Assembly (NCBI GenBank): GCA_020633555.1
Contig: JACKDL010000003.1
Coordinates: 186,001 to 250,000, forward strand
From: Myxococcales bacterium
Lineage (GTDB): Bacteria; Myxococcota_A; Bradymonadia; UBA7976; UBA1532
Direction: 5' to 3'
DNA length: 64,000 bases
The position numbers and the translations under genes were made by a program. Within the stretch, counting starts at the first letter, position 1. Every line of letters begins with the position of its first letter. This document shows, piece after piece, positions 31,108-39,456 of this stretch. The notes beneath the pieces were generated by a model. It was not told the DNA's origin. It made no database searches and saw nothing but the letters and a program-made list of their open reading frames with translations.

Positions 31108-32505
31108 ATGGCAGTGCATGTGATCAAGCGGGGCCTCGACCTGCCCATCAGCGGCGCCCCAGAGCAGACCGTCCACGACGGCGCCCCCGTGAAGCGGGTG
31201 GCCGTGCTCAACGACGAGTACCCGTTCATGAAGCCGCGGATGCACGTGGCCGAGGGTGACGTCGTCAAGCGGGGCCAGCTCCTCTTCGAGGACCGCAAGA
31301 GCGCCGGCGTGCGCTTCACCGCGCCCGGGGCGGGCACCGTGGTGGCCGTCAACCGGGGCGCCCGGCGCAAGCTGGAGTCGGTGGTCATCGAGCTCAACGA
31401 GCGCGAGCAGGCCGGCCGCCCCGCGGACGAGGACTTCCAGCCCTTCCAGGCCTACACGGCGGGCCGCTCGGTGGATCAGCTCGATCCGGCGGCGGTGAAG
31501 GCTCTGCTGGCCGAGTCGGGGCTGTGGACCGCCCTGCGGGCGCGCCCCTTCGACCGGGTGCCCTCGACCCAGGAGAGCCCGGCTGCGGTCTTCGTCACCG
31601 CCATCGACACCCGCCCTGGCGCCCCGGACCCCGTCAAGGTCCTCGAGGGCAAGGGCGAGGCCTTCACCGCCGGGCTCTACGCCGTCAGCAAGCTCACCGA
31701 GGGCGACGTCTGGCTGTGCAAGGCCAAGGGCGCCGCCATCGGCAACCAGGGCAACGTGCCCCGGGTGAAGGTGGCCGAGTTCGCGGGCAAGCACCCCGCG
31801 GGCCTGGTGGGCACCCACATCCACCTGCTGGCGCCCGTGAGCCGCAGCAAGGTGGTCTGGCACCTGGGCTACCAGGACGTGCTGGCCATCGGCGAGCTCT
31901 TCGCCACCGGCAAGCTGTCGGTGCAGCGGGTGGTGGCCCTGGCCGGGCCCCAGGCGAAGCAGCCCCGGCTGCTGCGCACCCGCCTGGGCGCCGAGGTGGC
32001 CCCCCTGGTGGACGGCGGCCTGAAGGACGGCGAGACCCGGCTGGTGTCGGGCTCGATCCTGCACGGGCACACCGCCGCCGGGCCGGTGGGCTTCCTCGAC
32101 CGCTACACGAACCAGATCACCGCCGTCCGCGAGGGCCGCGAGCGCGAGTTCCTGGGCTGGCTGGTGCCGGGCCTGAAGAAGTACTCGACGGTGCGCGCCT
32201 TCGCCTCGGGCCTGCTGGGCCTGTTCGGCCCCGGCAAGAAGACCCTGGACTTCACCACCACCACCAACGGCTCCCACCGGGCCATGGTGCCCATCGGCAT
32301 GTTCGAGAAGGTCATGCCCCTGGACATCATGCCCACCTTCCTGCTGCGGGCCCTGCTGGTGGACGATCTGGAGCGCGCCGAGAAGCTGGGCGCCCTGGAG
32401 CTGGGTGAAGAAGACCTCGCGCTGTGCACCTTCGTCAGCCCCGGCAAGGAAGACTACGGCGTGGCCCTGCGGCGCAACCTGACGACCATCTGGAAGGAAG
32501 GCTGA
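31108..32505 (+). CDS. nqrA: Na+-translocating NADH:quinone reductase subunit A
   Basis: The 465-residue cytoplasmic subunit of the six-subunit Na+-NQR, which couples NADH oxidation and quinone reduction to outward Na+ pumping; NqrA contacts NqrB near the quinone site. It opens with VHVIKRGLDLPISGAPEQ, continues with MHVAEGDVVKRGQLLFEDRK and FTAPGAGTVVAVNRGARRKL (lipoyl-like barrel typical of NqrA) and later has VGTHIHLLAPVSRSKVVWHLGYQDV. ATG 31108 follows GGAGAAGG. Its TGA overlaps nqrB (TGATG). First gene of the nqrABCDEF-apbE-nqrM locus. Confidence 0.95.
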   Translation: MAVHVIKRGLDLPISGAPEQTVHDGAPVKRVAVLNDEYPFMKPRMHVAEGDVVKRGQLLFEDRKSAGVRFTAPGAGTVVAVNRGARRKLESVVIELNEREQAGRPADEDFQPFQAYTAGRSVDQLDPAAVKALLAESGLWTALRARPFDRVPSTQESPAAVFVTAIDTRPGAPDPVKVLEGKGEAFTAGLYAVSKLTEGDVWLCKAKGAAIGNQGNVPRVKVAEFAGKHPAGLVGTHIHLLAPVSRSKVVWHLGYQDVLAIGELFATGKLSVQRVVALAGPQAKQPRLLRTRLGAEVAPLVDGGLKDGETRLVSGSILHGHTAAGPVGFLDRYTNQITAVREGREREFLGWLVPGLKKYSTVRAFASGLLGLFGPGKKTLDFTTTTNGSHRAMVPIGMFEKVMPLDIMPTFLLRALLVDDLERAEKLGALELGEEDLALCTFVSPGKEDYGVALRRNLTTIWKEG

Positions 32506-33740
32506 TGAAGTTCCTGCGCGACCAACTCGATCGGGTGGCGCCGCTCTTCGAGAAGGGGGGGAAGCTCGAGAAGCTCTACCCCATCTACGAAGCCCAGGAC
32601 ACCATCCTGTTCACGCCGGGCGAGGTCACCAAGGGCAAGACCCACGTGCGGGACGCCCTGGACCTGAAGCGGATGATGATCATGGTGGTCGTCGCCCTGG
32701 TCCCGGCGATCCTGATGGCCCTGTACAACACGGGGCTCCAGGCCAACACGCTGATCCACGGCGGCAACGCCCAGCCCCTCGATGCGTGGCAGACGAGCCT
32801 CTTCCACGCCATCGCGGGCAGCTACGAGCCCACCCTCATCAACAACGTGCTGCACGGCGCGATGTGGTTCATCCCCCTGTTCGCCATCACGGGCATCGTG
32901 GGCGGCCTGGTGGAGGTGGTCAGCGCCATCAAGCGCGGCCACGAGGTGAACGAGGGCTTCCTGGTCACCATGTTCCTGTTCCCCCTGTCCCTGCCGCCCA
33001 CCCTGCCCCTGTGGCAGGCCGGCCTGGGCATCGCCTTCGGCGTCATCTTCGCCAAGGAGGTCTTCGGGGGCACCGGCATGAACGTGCTGAACGTGGCGCT
33101 CACCGGGCGCGCGTTCCTGTTCTTCGCCTACCCGGGCCAGATCTCGGGCGACCAGCCCTGGATCGCCGCCACCGTCACCGACGGCGCCTCGGGCGCCACC
33201 TGGCTGGCCCAGTTCGCCGCCGACGGCACGCTGGCCAAGAGCCTGGAGAGCGCCGGCACCCTCGGCCAGACCTGGCTGAACGGCTTCTGGGGCTTCGTGC
33301 CCGGCTCCATGGGCGAGACCTCGGCCTTCGCCTGCCTGTTGGGCGCGGCGATCCTCATCGCCAGCCAGATCGGCTCCTGGCGCACCATGATCGGTGTGGC
33401 GGTGGGCACGGCGGCCACCGGCTTCCTGCTCAACGCGGTGGCCGGCGAGGCCAGCGCGGCCATCTACCACATGCCCTGGTACTTCCACTTCGTCCTGGGC
33501 GGCTGGGCCTTCGGCACGGTCTTCATGGCCACCGATCCGGTGACCTCGGCCTTCACCGAGAAGGGCAAGCTCGTCTACGGCTTCATGATCGGCGTCATGG
33601 TGGTGCTGGTGCGGGTGGTCAACCCCGCCTACCCCGAGGGGATGATGCTGGCCATCCTGTTCATGAACATGTTCGCGCCCCTCATCGATCACGTGTTCGT
33701 GCAGGCGAACATCAAGCGGAGGGTCGCCCGTGGATCGTAA
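32505..33740 (+). CDS. nqrB: Na+-NQR subunit B (covalent FMN, riboflavin, Na+ channel)
   Basis: A 411-residue integral membrane subunit with about ten transmembrane helices. It carries the covalent FMN attachment threonine Thr232 in DGASGATWL, matching Thr236 of the Vibrio enzyme. FMN is attached by ApbE, encoded downstream. ATG 32505 shares its A with the nqrA stop. The 3' end overlaps nqrC by 11 bp, so translation is coupled. Length and motifs are normal for the family. Confidence 0.95.
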   Translation: MKFLRDQLDRVAPLFEKGGKLEKLYPIYEAQDTILFTPGEVTKGKTHVRDALDLKRMMIMVVVALVPAILMALYNTGLQANTLIHGGNAQPLDAWQTSLFHAIAGSYEPTLINNVLHGAMWFIPLFAITGIVGGLVEVVSAIKRGHEVNEGFLVTMFLFPLSLPPTLPLWQAGLGIAFGVIFAKEVFGGTGMNVLNVALTGRAFLFFAYPGQISGDQPWIAATVTDGASGATWLAQFAADGTLAKSLESAGTLGQTWLNGFWGFVPGSMGETSAFACLLGAAILIASQIGSWRTMIGVAVGTAATGFLLNAVAGEASAAIYHMPWYFHFVLGGWAFGTVFMATDPVTSAFTEKGKLVYGFMIGVMVVLVRVVNPAYPEGMMLAILFMNMFAPLIDHVFVQANIKRRVARGS

Positions 33741-34524
33741 TGGCCCGACCTACATCGTGCTCTTTGCGGCGGCGGTCTGCCTGGTGTGCTCGGCGTTCGT
33801 CAGCACCGCGGCCGTCAGCCTCAAGGAGCGGCAAGAGGTCAACAAGAAGCTCGACCAGCAGCTCAAGGTGCTGAACGTCACGGGCATCATCAAGGAGGGC
33901 GAGGCCGCCGACCGGGCGACCATCGTCGCCAAGTACGAGCAGCACATCACCCCCAAGGTCATCGACCTGGAGTCGGGGCAGCTCGTGCCCGACGCCGATC
34001 CCGCCACGGTGGACGTGAAGAAGGCCCTGGGCGATCCCGCCCTGAGCGTGGCGATGACCTCGCCCGAGGCCAAGGCGGCTCAGGTGCCGCGCAAGCCCAA
34101 GCAGGCCCTCATCTACGAGGTGGATCTGGACGGCGACAAGGCCACGGATCTCTTCGTGCTGCCCATCTTCGGCAAGGGCCTGTGGAGCACCCTGTGGGGC
34201 TTCCTGGCGCTCGAGAAGGACGGCAACACCATCAAGGGCATCACCTACTACGAGCACGGCGAGACCCCCGGGCTCGGCGGCGAGGTGGACAACCCGCTGT
34301 GGAAGGCCAAGTGGATCGGTCGCAAGGTCTACAACGGTGACAAGGTGGCCATCGGCGTCAAGAAGGGCGCCGCGGGCACCGTGGCCGAGGATCCCTACGC
34401 CGTGGACGGCCTGTCGGGCGCGACCCTGACCAGCAACGGCGTCACCAACATGCTGCGGCTGTGGTTCGGCGAGGCCGGCTACGGCCCCCTCCTCAAGAAG
34501 CTGCGGGCCGGGGGTGCCTCGTGA
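33730..34524 (+). CDS. nqrC: Na+-NQR subunit C (covalent FMN)
   Basis: A 264-residue protein with one N-terminal membrane anchor (TYIVLFAAAVCLVCSAFVST) and a periplasmic FMN-binding domain. The attachment threonine Thr232 lies in DGLSGATLTSNGV, the S(T)GAT signature used by ApbE. The GTG start at 33730 lies within the end of nqrB. Its stop overlaps the GTG of nqrD (GTGA). Confidence 0.95.
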   Translation: MDRNGPTYIVLFAAAVCLVCSAFVSTAAVSLKERQEVNKKLDQQLKVLNVTGIIKEGEAADRATIVAKYEQHITPKVIDLESGQLVPDADPATVDVKKALGDPALSVAMTSPEAKAAQVPRKPKQALIYEVDLDGDKATDLFVLPIFGKGLWSTLWGFLALEKDGNTIKGITYYEHGETPGLGGEVDNPLWKAKWIGRKVYNGDKVAIGVKKGAAGTVAEDPYAVDGLSGATLTSNGVTNMLRLWFGEAGYGPLLKKLRAGGAS

Positions 34525-35144
34525 GCACGAAGACCAAAGAGGTCCTGCTGGACCCGCTCTTGAACAACAACCCCATCGCCCTGCAGGTGCTCGGCATCTG
34601 CTCGGCGCTGGCGGTGACCACCAAGCTCGAGACCTCGGTGGTCATGTCGCTGGCGGTGATCGCGGTGACCGCGCTGTCCAACCTGTCGGTCAGCGTCATC
34701 CGCAACTTCATCCCGCCCAGCATCCGCATCATCGTGCAGCTCACCATCATCGCGTCGCTGGTGATCGTCACCGATCAGGTGCTCAAGGCCTTCCTCTTCG
34801 ACATCAGCAAGCAGCTCTCGGTGTTCGTGGGCCTGATCATCACCAACTGCATCGTGATGGGCCGCGCCGAGGCCTACGCCATGGCGAACCCGCCGACGGC
34901 GAGCTTCATCGACGGCGTGGGCAACGGCCTGGGCTACAGCCTGGTGCTCATCTTCGTGGGCTTCTTCCGCGAGCTGTTCGGCTCGGGGAAGCTCTTCGGG
35001 ATGAGCGTCCTGCAGCTCCAGACCGAGGGCGGCTGGTACAACCCCAACGGCCTGCTGGTGCTCGCGCCCGGGGCCTTCTTCCTGATCGGCGTGTTCATCT
35101 GGATCAACCGGGTGATCAAGCCGGATCAGGTCGACGCGAGCTGA
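34521..35144 (+). CDS. nqrD: Na+-NQR subunit D
   Basis: A 207-residue membrane subunit with six helices. NqrD and NqrE form an inverted pair that holds an intramembrane [2Fe-2S] centre by cysteines; here the Cys residues in VLGICSALAVTTKLET and IITNCIVMGRAEAYA are the expected ligands. GTG 34521 overlaps the nqrC stop. Followed 12 bp later by nqrE with GAGGAGG in between. Confidence 0.95.
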   Translation: MSTKTKEVLLDPLLNNNPIALQVLGICSALAVTTKLETSVVMSLAVIAVTALSNLSVSVIRNFIPPSIRIIVQLTIIASLVIVTDQVLKAFLFDISKQLSVFVGLIITNCIVMGRAEAYAMANPPTASFIDGVGNGLGYSLVLIFVGFFRELFGSGKLFGMSVLQLQTEGGWYNPNGLLVLAPGAFFLIGVFIWINRVIKPDQVDAS

Positions 35145-35156
35145 GGAGGCGGGACG

Positions 35157-35771
35157 ATGCAAGAGCTCCTGAGCCTGGCGACGAAGTCGATCTTCGTCGA
35201 GAACATGGCCCTGGCGTACTTCCTGGGCATGTGCTCGTTCCTGGCGGTGTCGAAGAAGGTCGAGACCGCCTTCGGCCTGGGCATGGCGGTGACCTTCGTG
35301 CTCGCCGTCACGGTCCCGCTCAACAACCTGCTCTACAACTACGTGCTGCGTGAGGGCGCGCTGAGCTGGATCAGCGACGACATGGCCAGCACCGATCTGA
35401 GCTTCCTGAGCTTCCTGGCGCTCATCGGCACCATCGCCGCCAGCGTGCAGGTGGTGGAGATGGCGCTCGACAAGTACGCGCCGGCGCTCTACTCGGCCCT
35501 GGGCGTGTTCCTGCCGCTCATCGCCGTGAACTGCGCCATCCTGGGCGCCTCGCTGTTCATGGTGGAGCGCGACTACGGCCTCGCCGAGAGCGCGGTGTTC
35601 GGCGTGGGCTCGGGCATCGGCTGGATGCTGGCCATCGTCGCCCTGGCCGCCCTGCGCGAGAAGATGCGCTACAGCAACGTGCCCCCCGCCCTGCGTGGCC
35701 TGGGGATCACCTTCATCCTGACCGGGTTGATGGCCATCGGGTTCATGGCCTTCGCGGGGATCCAGCTGTGA
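35157..35771 (+). CDS. nqrE: Na+-NQR subunit E
   Basis: A 204-residue, six-helix membrane subunit paired with NqrD. FLGMCSFLAVSKKVETA and IAVNCAILGASLFM contain the cysteines that complete the intramembrane [2Fe-2S] cluster. ATG 35157 follows GAGGAGGCGGG. NqrM, encoded at the end of the locus, is thought to deliver iron for this centre. Confidence 0.95.
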   Translation: MQELLSLATKSIFVENMALAYFLGMCSFLAVSKKVETAFGLGMAVTFVLAVTVPLNNLLYNYVLREGALSWISDDMASTDLSFLSFLALIGTIAASVQVVEMALDKYAPALYSALGVFLPLIAVNCAILGASLFMVERDYGLAESAVFGVGSGIGWMLAIVALAALREKMRYSNVPPALRGLGITFILTGLMAIGFMAFAGIQL

Positions 35772-35808
35772 TGTTCACGCACCTGATCCGGCTTTCGAGG
35801 GAGGACTG

Positions 35809-37035
35809 ATGGCAACCGCGATCCTGGGCGTGGTCGTCTTCATCGCGATCGTGGTCGCCCTGGTGCTGGTGTTGATGGTGGCGCGCAAGCGCCTGGTCAA
35901 CAGCGCCGAGGTGACGATCCTGATCAACGATGATCCGGACAAGGCCCTGAAGACCCCGGCGGGCTCGACGCTGCTCAACATCCTGGGCAGCAACAAGATC
36001 TTCATCCCCTCCGCCTGCGGCGGGAAGGGCTCGTGCGGCGTGTGCAAGGTGCACGTGCACGAGGGGGGCGGCGCCATGCTGCCCACCGAAGAGGGGCACG
36101 TCAGCCGCGGTGAGGCCCGTGAGGGCGTCCGGCTGGCCTGTCAGGTGAAGGTCAAGGGCGACATGTCCATCGAGGTGGAGCCCGAGGTGTTCAGCGTCAA
36201 GAAGTGGGAGTGCACCGTGCGCTCGAACCACAACGTGGCGACGTTCATCAAGGAGTTCATCATCGACCTGCCCGAGGGCGAGAGCGTGCCCTTCCGGGCG
36301 GGCGGGTACATTCAGATCGAGTGTCCCCCGCACGTGGTGAACTACAAGGACTTCATCATCGAGGAGAAGTTCCGCGAGGACTGGGACAAGTTCGACATGT
36401 GGCGCTTCGTGTCGAAGGTCGACGAGCCGGTCACCCGCGCCTACTCCATGGCGAACTACCCCGAAGAGTACGGCATGATCATGCTCAACGTGCGCATCGC
36501 GTCGCCGCCCCCGCGGCAGCCCGATGTGCCGCCGGGCATCATGAGCAGCTTCATCTTCGGCTGTAAGCCCGGCGACAAGGTCACCATCTCGGGCCCCTTC
36601 GGCGAGTTCTTCGCCAAGGAGACCGACAACGAGATGGTGTTCATCGGTGGCGGCGCCGGCATGGCGCCCATGCGCTCGCACATCTTCGACCAGTTCAAGC
36701 GCCTGCGGACCACCCGCAAGGTGAGCTTCTGGTACGGCGCCCGGTCGCTCCGCGAGGCCTTCTACGTCGACCACTTCGACAAGATCGCCGAGGAGTTCGA
36801 CAACTTCGAGTGGCACCTGGCCCTGTCGGACGCCCTGCCCGAGGACAACTGGACGGGCTACAAGGGCTTCATCCACCAGGTGGTGCTCGAGAACTACCTG
36901 AAGAGCCACCCCTCGCCCGAGGACGTGGAGTACTACATGTGTGGGCCGCCCATGATGAACAGCGCGGTCATCAGCATGCTCGAGAACCTGGGCGTCGAGC
37001 CCGAGAACATCATGCTCGACGACTTCGGCGGCTGA
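35809..37035 (+). CDS. nqrF: Na+-NQR subunit F (NADH dehydrogenase module)
   Basis: The 408-residue electron input subunit: an N-terminal membrane helix (residues 5-25), a plant-type ferredoxin domain with Cys70, Cys76, Cys79 and Cys111 (the same numbering as in the Vibrio protein), an FAD domain with RAYSMANYP and an NADH domain with FIGGGAGMAPMRSH and YYMCGPPMMNSAV. It oxidises NADH and passes electrons via FAD and [2Fe-2S] to the rest of the complex. AGGGAGGA precedes ATG 35809. Confidence 0.97.
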   Translation: MATAILGVVVFIAIVVALVLVLMVARKRLVNSAEVTILINDDPDKALKTPAGSTLLNILGSNKIFIPSACGGKGSCGVCKVHVHEGGGAMLPTEEGHVSRGEAREGVRLACQVKVKGDMSIEVEPEVFSVKKWECTVRSNHNVATFIKEFIIDLPEGESVPFRAGGYIQIECPPHVVNYKDFIIEEKFREDWDKFDMWRFVSKVDEPVTRAYSMANYPEEYGMIMLNVRIASPPPRQPDVPPGIMSSFIFGCKPGDKVTISGPFGEFFAKETDNEMVFIGGGAGMAPMRSHIFDQFKRLRTTRKVSFWYGARSLREAFYVDHFDKIAEEFDNFEWHLALSDALPEDNWTGYKGFIHQVVLENYLKSHPSPEDVEYYMCGPPMMNSAVISMLENLGVEPENIMLDDFGG

Positions 37036-37063
37036 GCCGCCCCGGCTCCCCCGAGGTCCCCCC

Positions 37064-38164
37064 ATGGCCCCCCCGCCCCCCGACGGCACCAGCCCCCTGG
37101 GGCCCCTGACCGTCAAGCACCTGTCCCGCCGCTTCCTGCCGCCCCTGCTGTTCGTGGGGGCCCTGTTCGCCTTCCAGTACCACCGCGGGCAGCAGATCGA
37201 GGCCGCCGGCGGCGGCCGCGGCGAGCTGGCGCTGCAGGGCGAGACCATGGGCACCACGTGGTCGGTGAAGGTGGTGGGCGAGGGCCTGGACGAGGCCGGC
37301 CTGCGGGCCACCATCCAGGGCGAGCTGGACGCCGTGGTGGCGGCCATGAGCACCTACGAGCCCACCAGCGAGTTGTCGAAGCTGAACGCCCGGGCCGAGA
37401 CCACCCCCACCACCATCTCACCGGCCCTGCGCACGGTGCTGGCGCTGGCGCTGCAGATCAGCGCCGCCAGCGACGGGGCCTTCGACGTGACCGTGGGGCC
37501 CCTGGTGAACGCCTGGGGCTTCGGGCCGCAGAAGCGGGGCACGCCCCCCGACGCGGCCACGCACGCCAGCCTGCGCGAGCGGGTGGGCTGGCAGAAGCTG
37601 GCGCTGGACGCCGCCGCCGGCACCCTGGCCAAGGCCCACCCCCAGACCTACGTGGATCTGTCGGCCATCGCGAAGGGCTACGGGGTCGATCGCGTGGCGC
37701 TGGCCCTCGAGGCCAAGGGCCACGACCGCTACCTGGTGGAGGTGGGCGGCGAGCTGCGGGTGCGCGGCCACAACGCCCACGGCGCCCCCTGGCGGCTGGG
37801 GGTCGAGGCGCCCCTGGAGGATCGGCGGGCGGTGCAGGCGGTGGTGCCGCTGACCGCCGGCGCCATGGCCACCTCGGGGGACTACCGCAACTTCTACGAG
37901 CAGGACGGCCAGCGCATCAGCCACACCATCGACCCCCGCAAGGGCGCACCCATCACCCACCGGCTGGCATCGGTGAGCGTGGTGGCCGCCGACTGCGCGA
38001 CGGCCGACGGCTGGGCCACGGCCCTGAACGTGCTGGGGCCCGACGAGGGCTTCGCCAAGGCGCAGGCGCTGGGCCTGGCGGCGTACTTCCTGGTGCGCCG
38101 GCCCGACGGTGACTTCGAGGCCAAGGTGACGCCCGCCTTCGAGCGCCTGCTCCCGAACCGCTGA
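37064..38164 (+). CDS. apbE: FAD:protein FMN transferase
   Basis: A 366-residue ApbE with an N-terminal membrane anchor (LPPLLFVGALFAFQYH) and a periplasmic flavin transferase domain: GETMGTTWSVKV, MSTYEPTSELSKLN, DVTVGPLVNAWGFG, YVDLSAIAKGYGVD, LVEVGGELRVRG, ATSGDYRNF, SHTIDPRKGAPI and the Mg2+-binding ADCATADGWATALNVLG. It attaches FMN to the SGAT threonines of NqrB and NqrC. It lies 28 bp after nqrF, which fits a dedicated maturation role. Confidence 0.95.
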   Translation: MAPPPPDGTSPLGPLTVKHLSRRFLPPLLFVGALFAFQYHRGQQIEAAGGGRGELALQGETMGTTWSVKVVGEGLDEAGLRATIQGELDAVVAAMSTYEPTSELSKLNARAETTPTTISPALRTVLALALQISAASDGAFDVTVGPLVNAWGFGPQKRGTPPDAATHASLRERVGWQKLALDAAAGTLAKAHPQTYVDLSAIAKGYGVDRVALALEAKGHDRYLVEVGGELRVRGHNAHGAPWRLGVEAPLEDRRAVQAVVPLTAGAMATSGDYRNFYEQDGQRISHTIDPRKGAPITHRLASVSVVAADCATADGWATALNVLGPDEGFAKAQALGLAAYFLVRRPDGDFEAKVTPAFERLLPNR

Positions 38165-38214
38165 TCTGCTATGGTGCGCGCCTTCCCGCGGGGCGCGCGC
38201 GCCCGGAGGTGGAC

Positions 38215-38493
38215 ATGGAGACCGTGCTGCTGACCCTGGGCCTGATGGCCCTGGCCATGGGCGTGATGGCGGTGGGGGTCATCTTCGGCCGCAAGCCCCT
38301 GAAGGGCTCCTGCGGTGGCACCGGCGGGAGCTGCGCCTGCGCCGACGCCCGCAAGGCGGGCGCCTGCAAGCGCAAGGGGGGCCCGGGGCACCACGACCAC
38401 GACCATGATCACGGGCACGACCACGGGGCCGAGCAGGGGCGCTTTGCCGTGGCCCAGGACCTGATCAGCCTGGACGAGCCCCGCCGGCGGTAG
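38215..38493 (+). CDS. nqrM: Na+-NQR maturation protein NqrM
   Basis: A 92-residue protein with one membrane helix (LLTLGLMALAMGVMAVGVIFG) followed by the NqrM/DUF539 signature GRKPLKGSCGGTGGSC and further cysteines, then a His/Asp-rich run (HHDHDHDHGHDHG) and a short tail. NqrM is needed for insertion of Fe at the NqrD/NqrE centre; the Cys residues are essential in Vibrio. The His-rich run is an extra metal-binding segment, not a usual feature as far as I recall. ATG 38215 is preferred over the in-frame GTG 38209 because GGAGG is correctly spaced. Confidence 0.9.
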   Translation: METVLLTLGLMALAMGVMAVGVIFGRKPLKGSCGGTGGSCACADARKAGACKRKGGPGHHDHDHDHGHDHGAEQGRFAVAQDLISLDEPRRR

Positions 38494-38507
38494 CCCGCCC
38501 GCGCGGA

Positions 38508-39353
38508 TCAGCCCGCGGCGGCCATGCCGGCGGGATCCAAGACCCAGTAGCACCAGCTCCGGTAGGTCCAGAAGCCCAGCGCCGCGGTCCAGGCCTGGAT
38601 CTGCTCGGCCTCGTGGCTGACGCGCAGCACCACACCCAGGCCCTCGCGGGCCGCCTCGGCCATGAGATCGGACAAGAGCTGCCGGCCCACGCCGCGCTTG
38701 CGGCAGGCGGGCAGGACGGCGAACCCGCCGGCCACCCAGGCGTCGGCCTCACGGGTGGCCACCACCACGCCGGCGGGGGTGTCGCCCACCCAGGCCACCC
38801 GGGTGCGCACGGCCGGATCGGCCAGGTCCTCGGCGGTGACCGTGGGGGGCGGCCAGGTGTCGGCGGCGGCAGCCTGCAGCAGGGCCCAGTCGGCGGCGGC
38901 GTCGGCGCCCACGGCCACCCGCGCGTTCTTGAAGGCGCGGGGCACGTCTTCGAGCTCGCCGTCCCACCGCTGGAAGAACACCACGCCCTTCAGGGTGAAG
39001 CCGCGGTGGCGCACGAAGTGCTGGGCGCGGGCGTGGCCCGCGTCGCAGCTCGCCACCACCGGGCCGCCGGGGTGCCGGGCCAGCAGGTGCTTCAGCAGGG
39101 CGTCGCCGATGCCCTTGCGGCGGTGGCGGGGGTGCACCCGCACGTCCACCACGGCCGCGGCTCCGTCCCGGCGCCAGCCCACCCCGACCGGGACGCCCTG
39201 GGCGTCAGCGGCCACCCAGGCGTCGCCGGCGAGCACGTCCGCGACGCCCACCGGCACGATGAGGTGGTCGCGGGCGGCCGTGTCGTCCAGCAGCCGTTGC
39301 AGGGCGGGCGCGTCCTGGGCGGTGGCGGCGTGAAGCTGCATGGCTGGGAGCAT
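38508..39353 (-). CDS. tandem GNAT N-acetyltransferase
   Basis: A 281-residue protein with two GNAT-type halves. The first has VRVHPRHRRKGIGDALL with the acetyl-CoA loop R-R-K-G-I-G; the second has FAVLPACRKRGVGRQLL. The start may be ATG 39353 or ATG 39341 (MQLHAATAQDAPALQRLL is where GNAT homology begins); neither has a strong ribosome site. It is convergent with nqrM and divergent from the M1 aminopeptidase. Substrate unknown. Confidence 0.75.
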   Translation of the reverse strand: MLPAMQLHAATAQDAPALQRLLDDTAARDHLIVPVGVADVLAGDAWVAADAQGVPVGVGWRRDGAAAVVDVRVHPRHRRKGIGDALLKHLLARHPGGPVVASCDAGHARAQHFVRHRGFTLKGVVFFQRWDGELEDVPRAFKNARVAVGADAAADWALLQAAAADTWPPPTVTAEDLADPAVRTRVAWVGDTPAGVVVATREADAWVAGGFAVLPACRKRGVGRQLLSDLMAEAAREGLGVVLRVSHEAEQIQAWTAALGFWTYRSWCYWVLDPAGMAAAG

Positions 39354-39456
39354 ACTCAGAGGGGCGCCTTGGATCGCCAGATCACCGGCCGGTACGCGTC
39401 AGGGCCTTGTCGCGTTAGACTTCCGCCCCGTCACCCCCCTTTGCCCCGGAGGCCCC

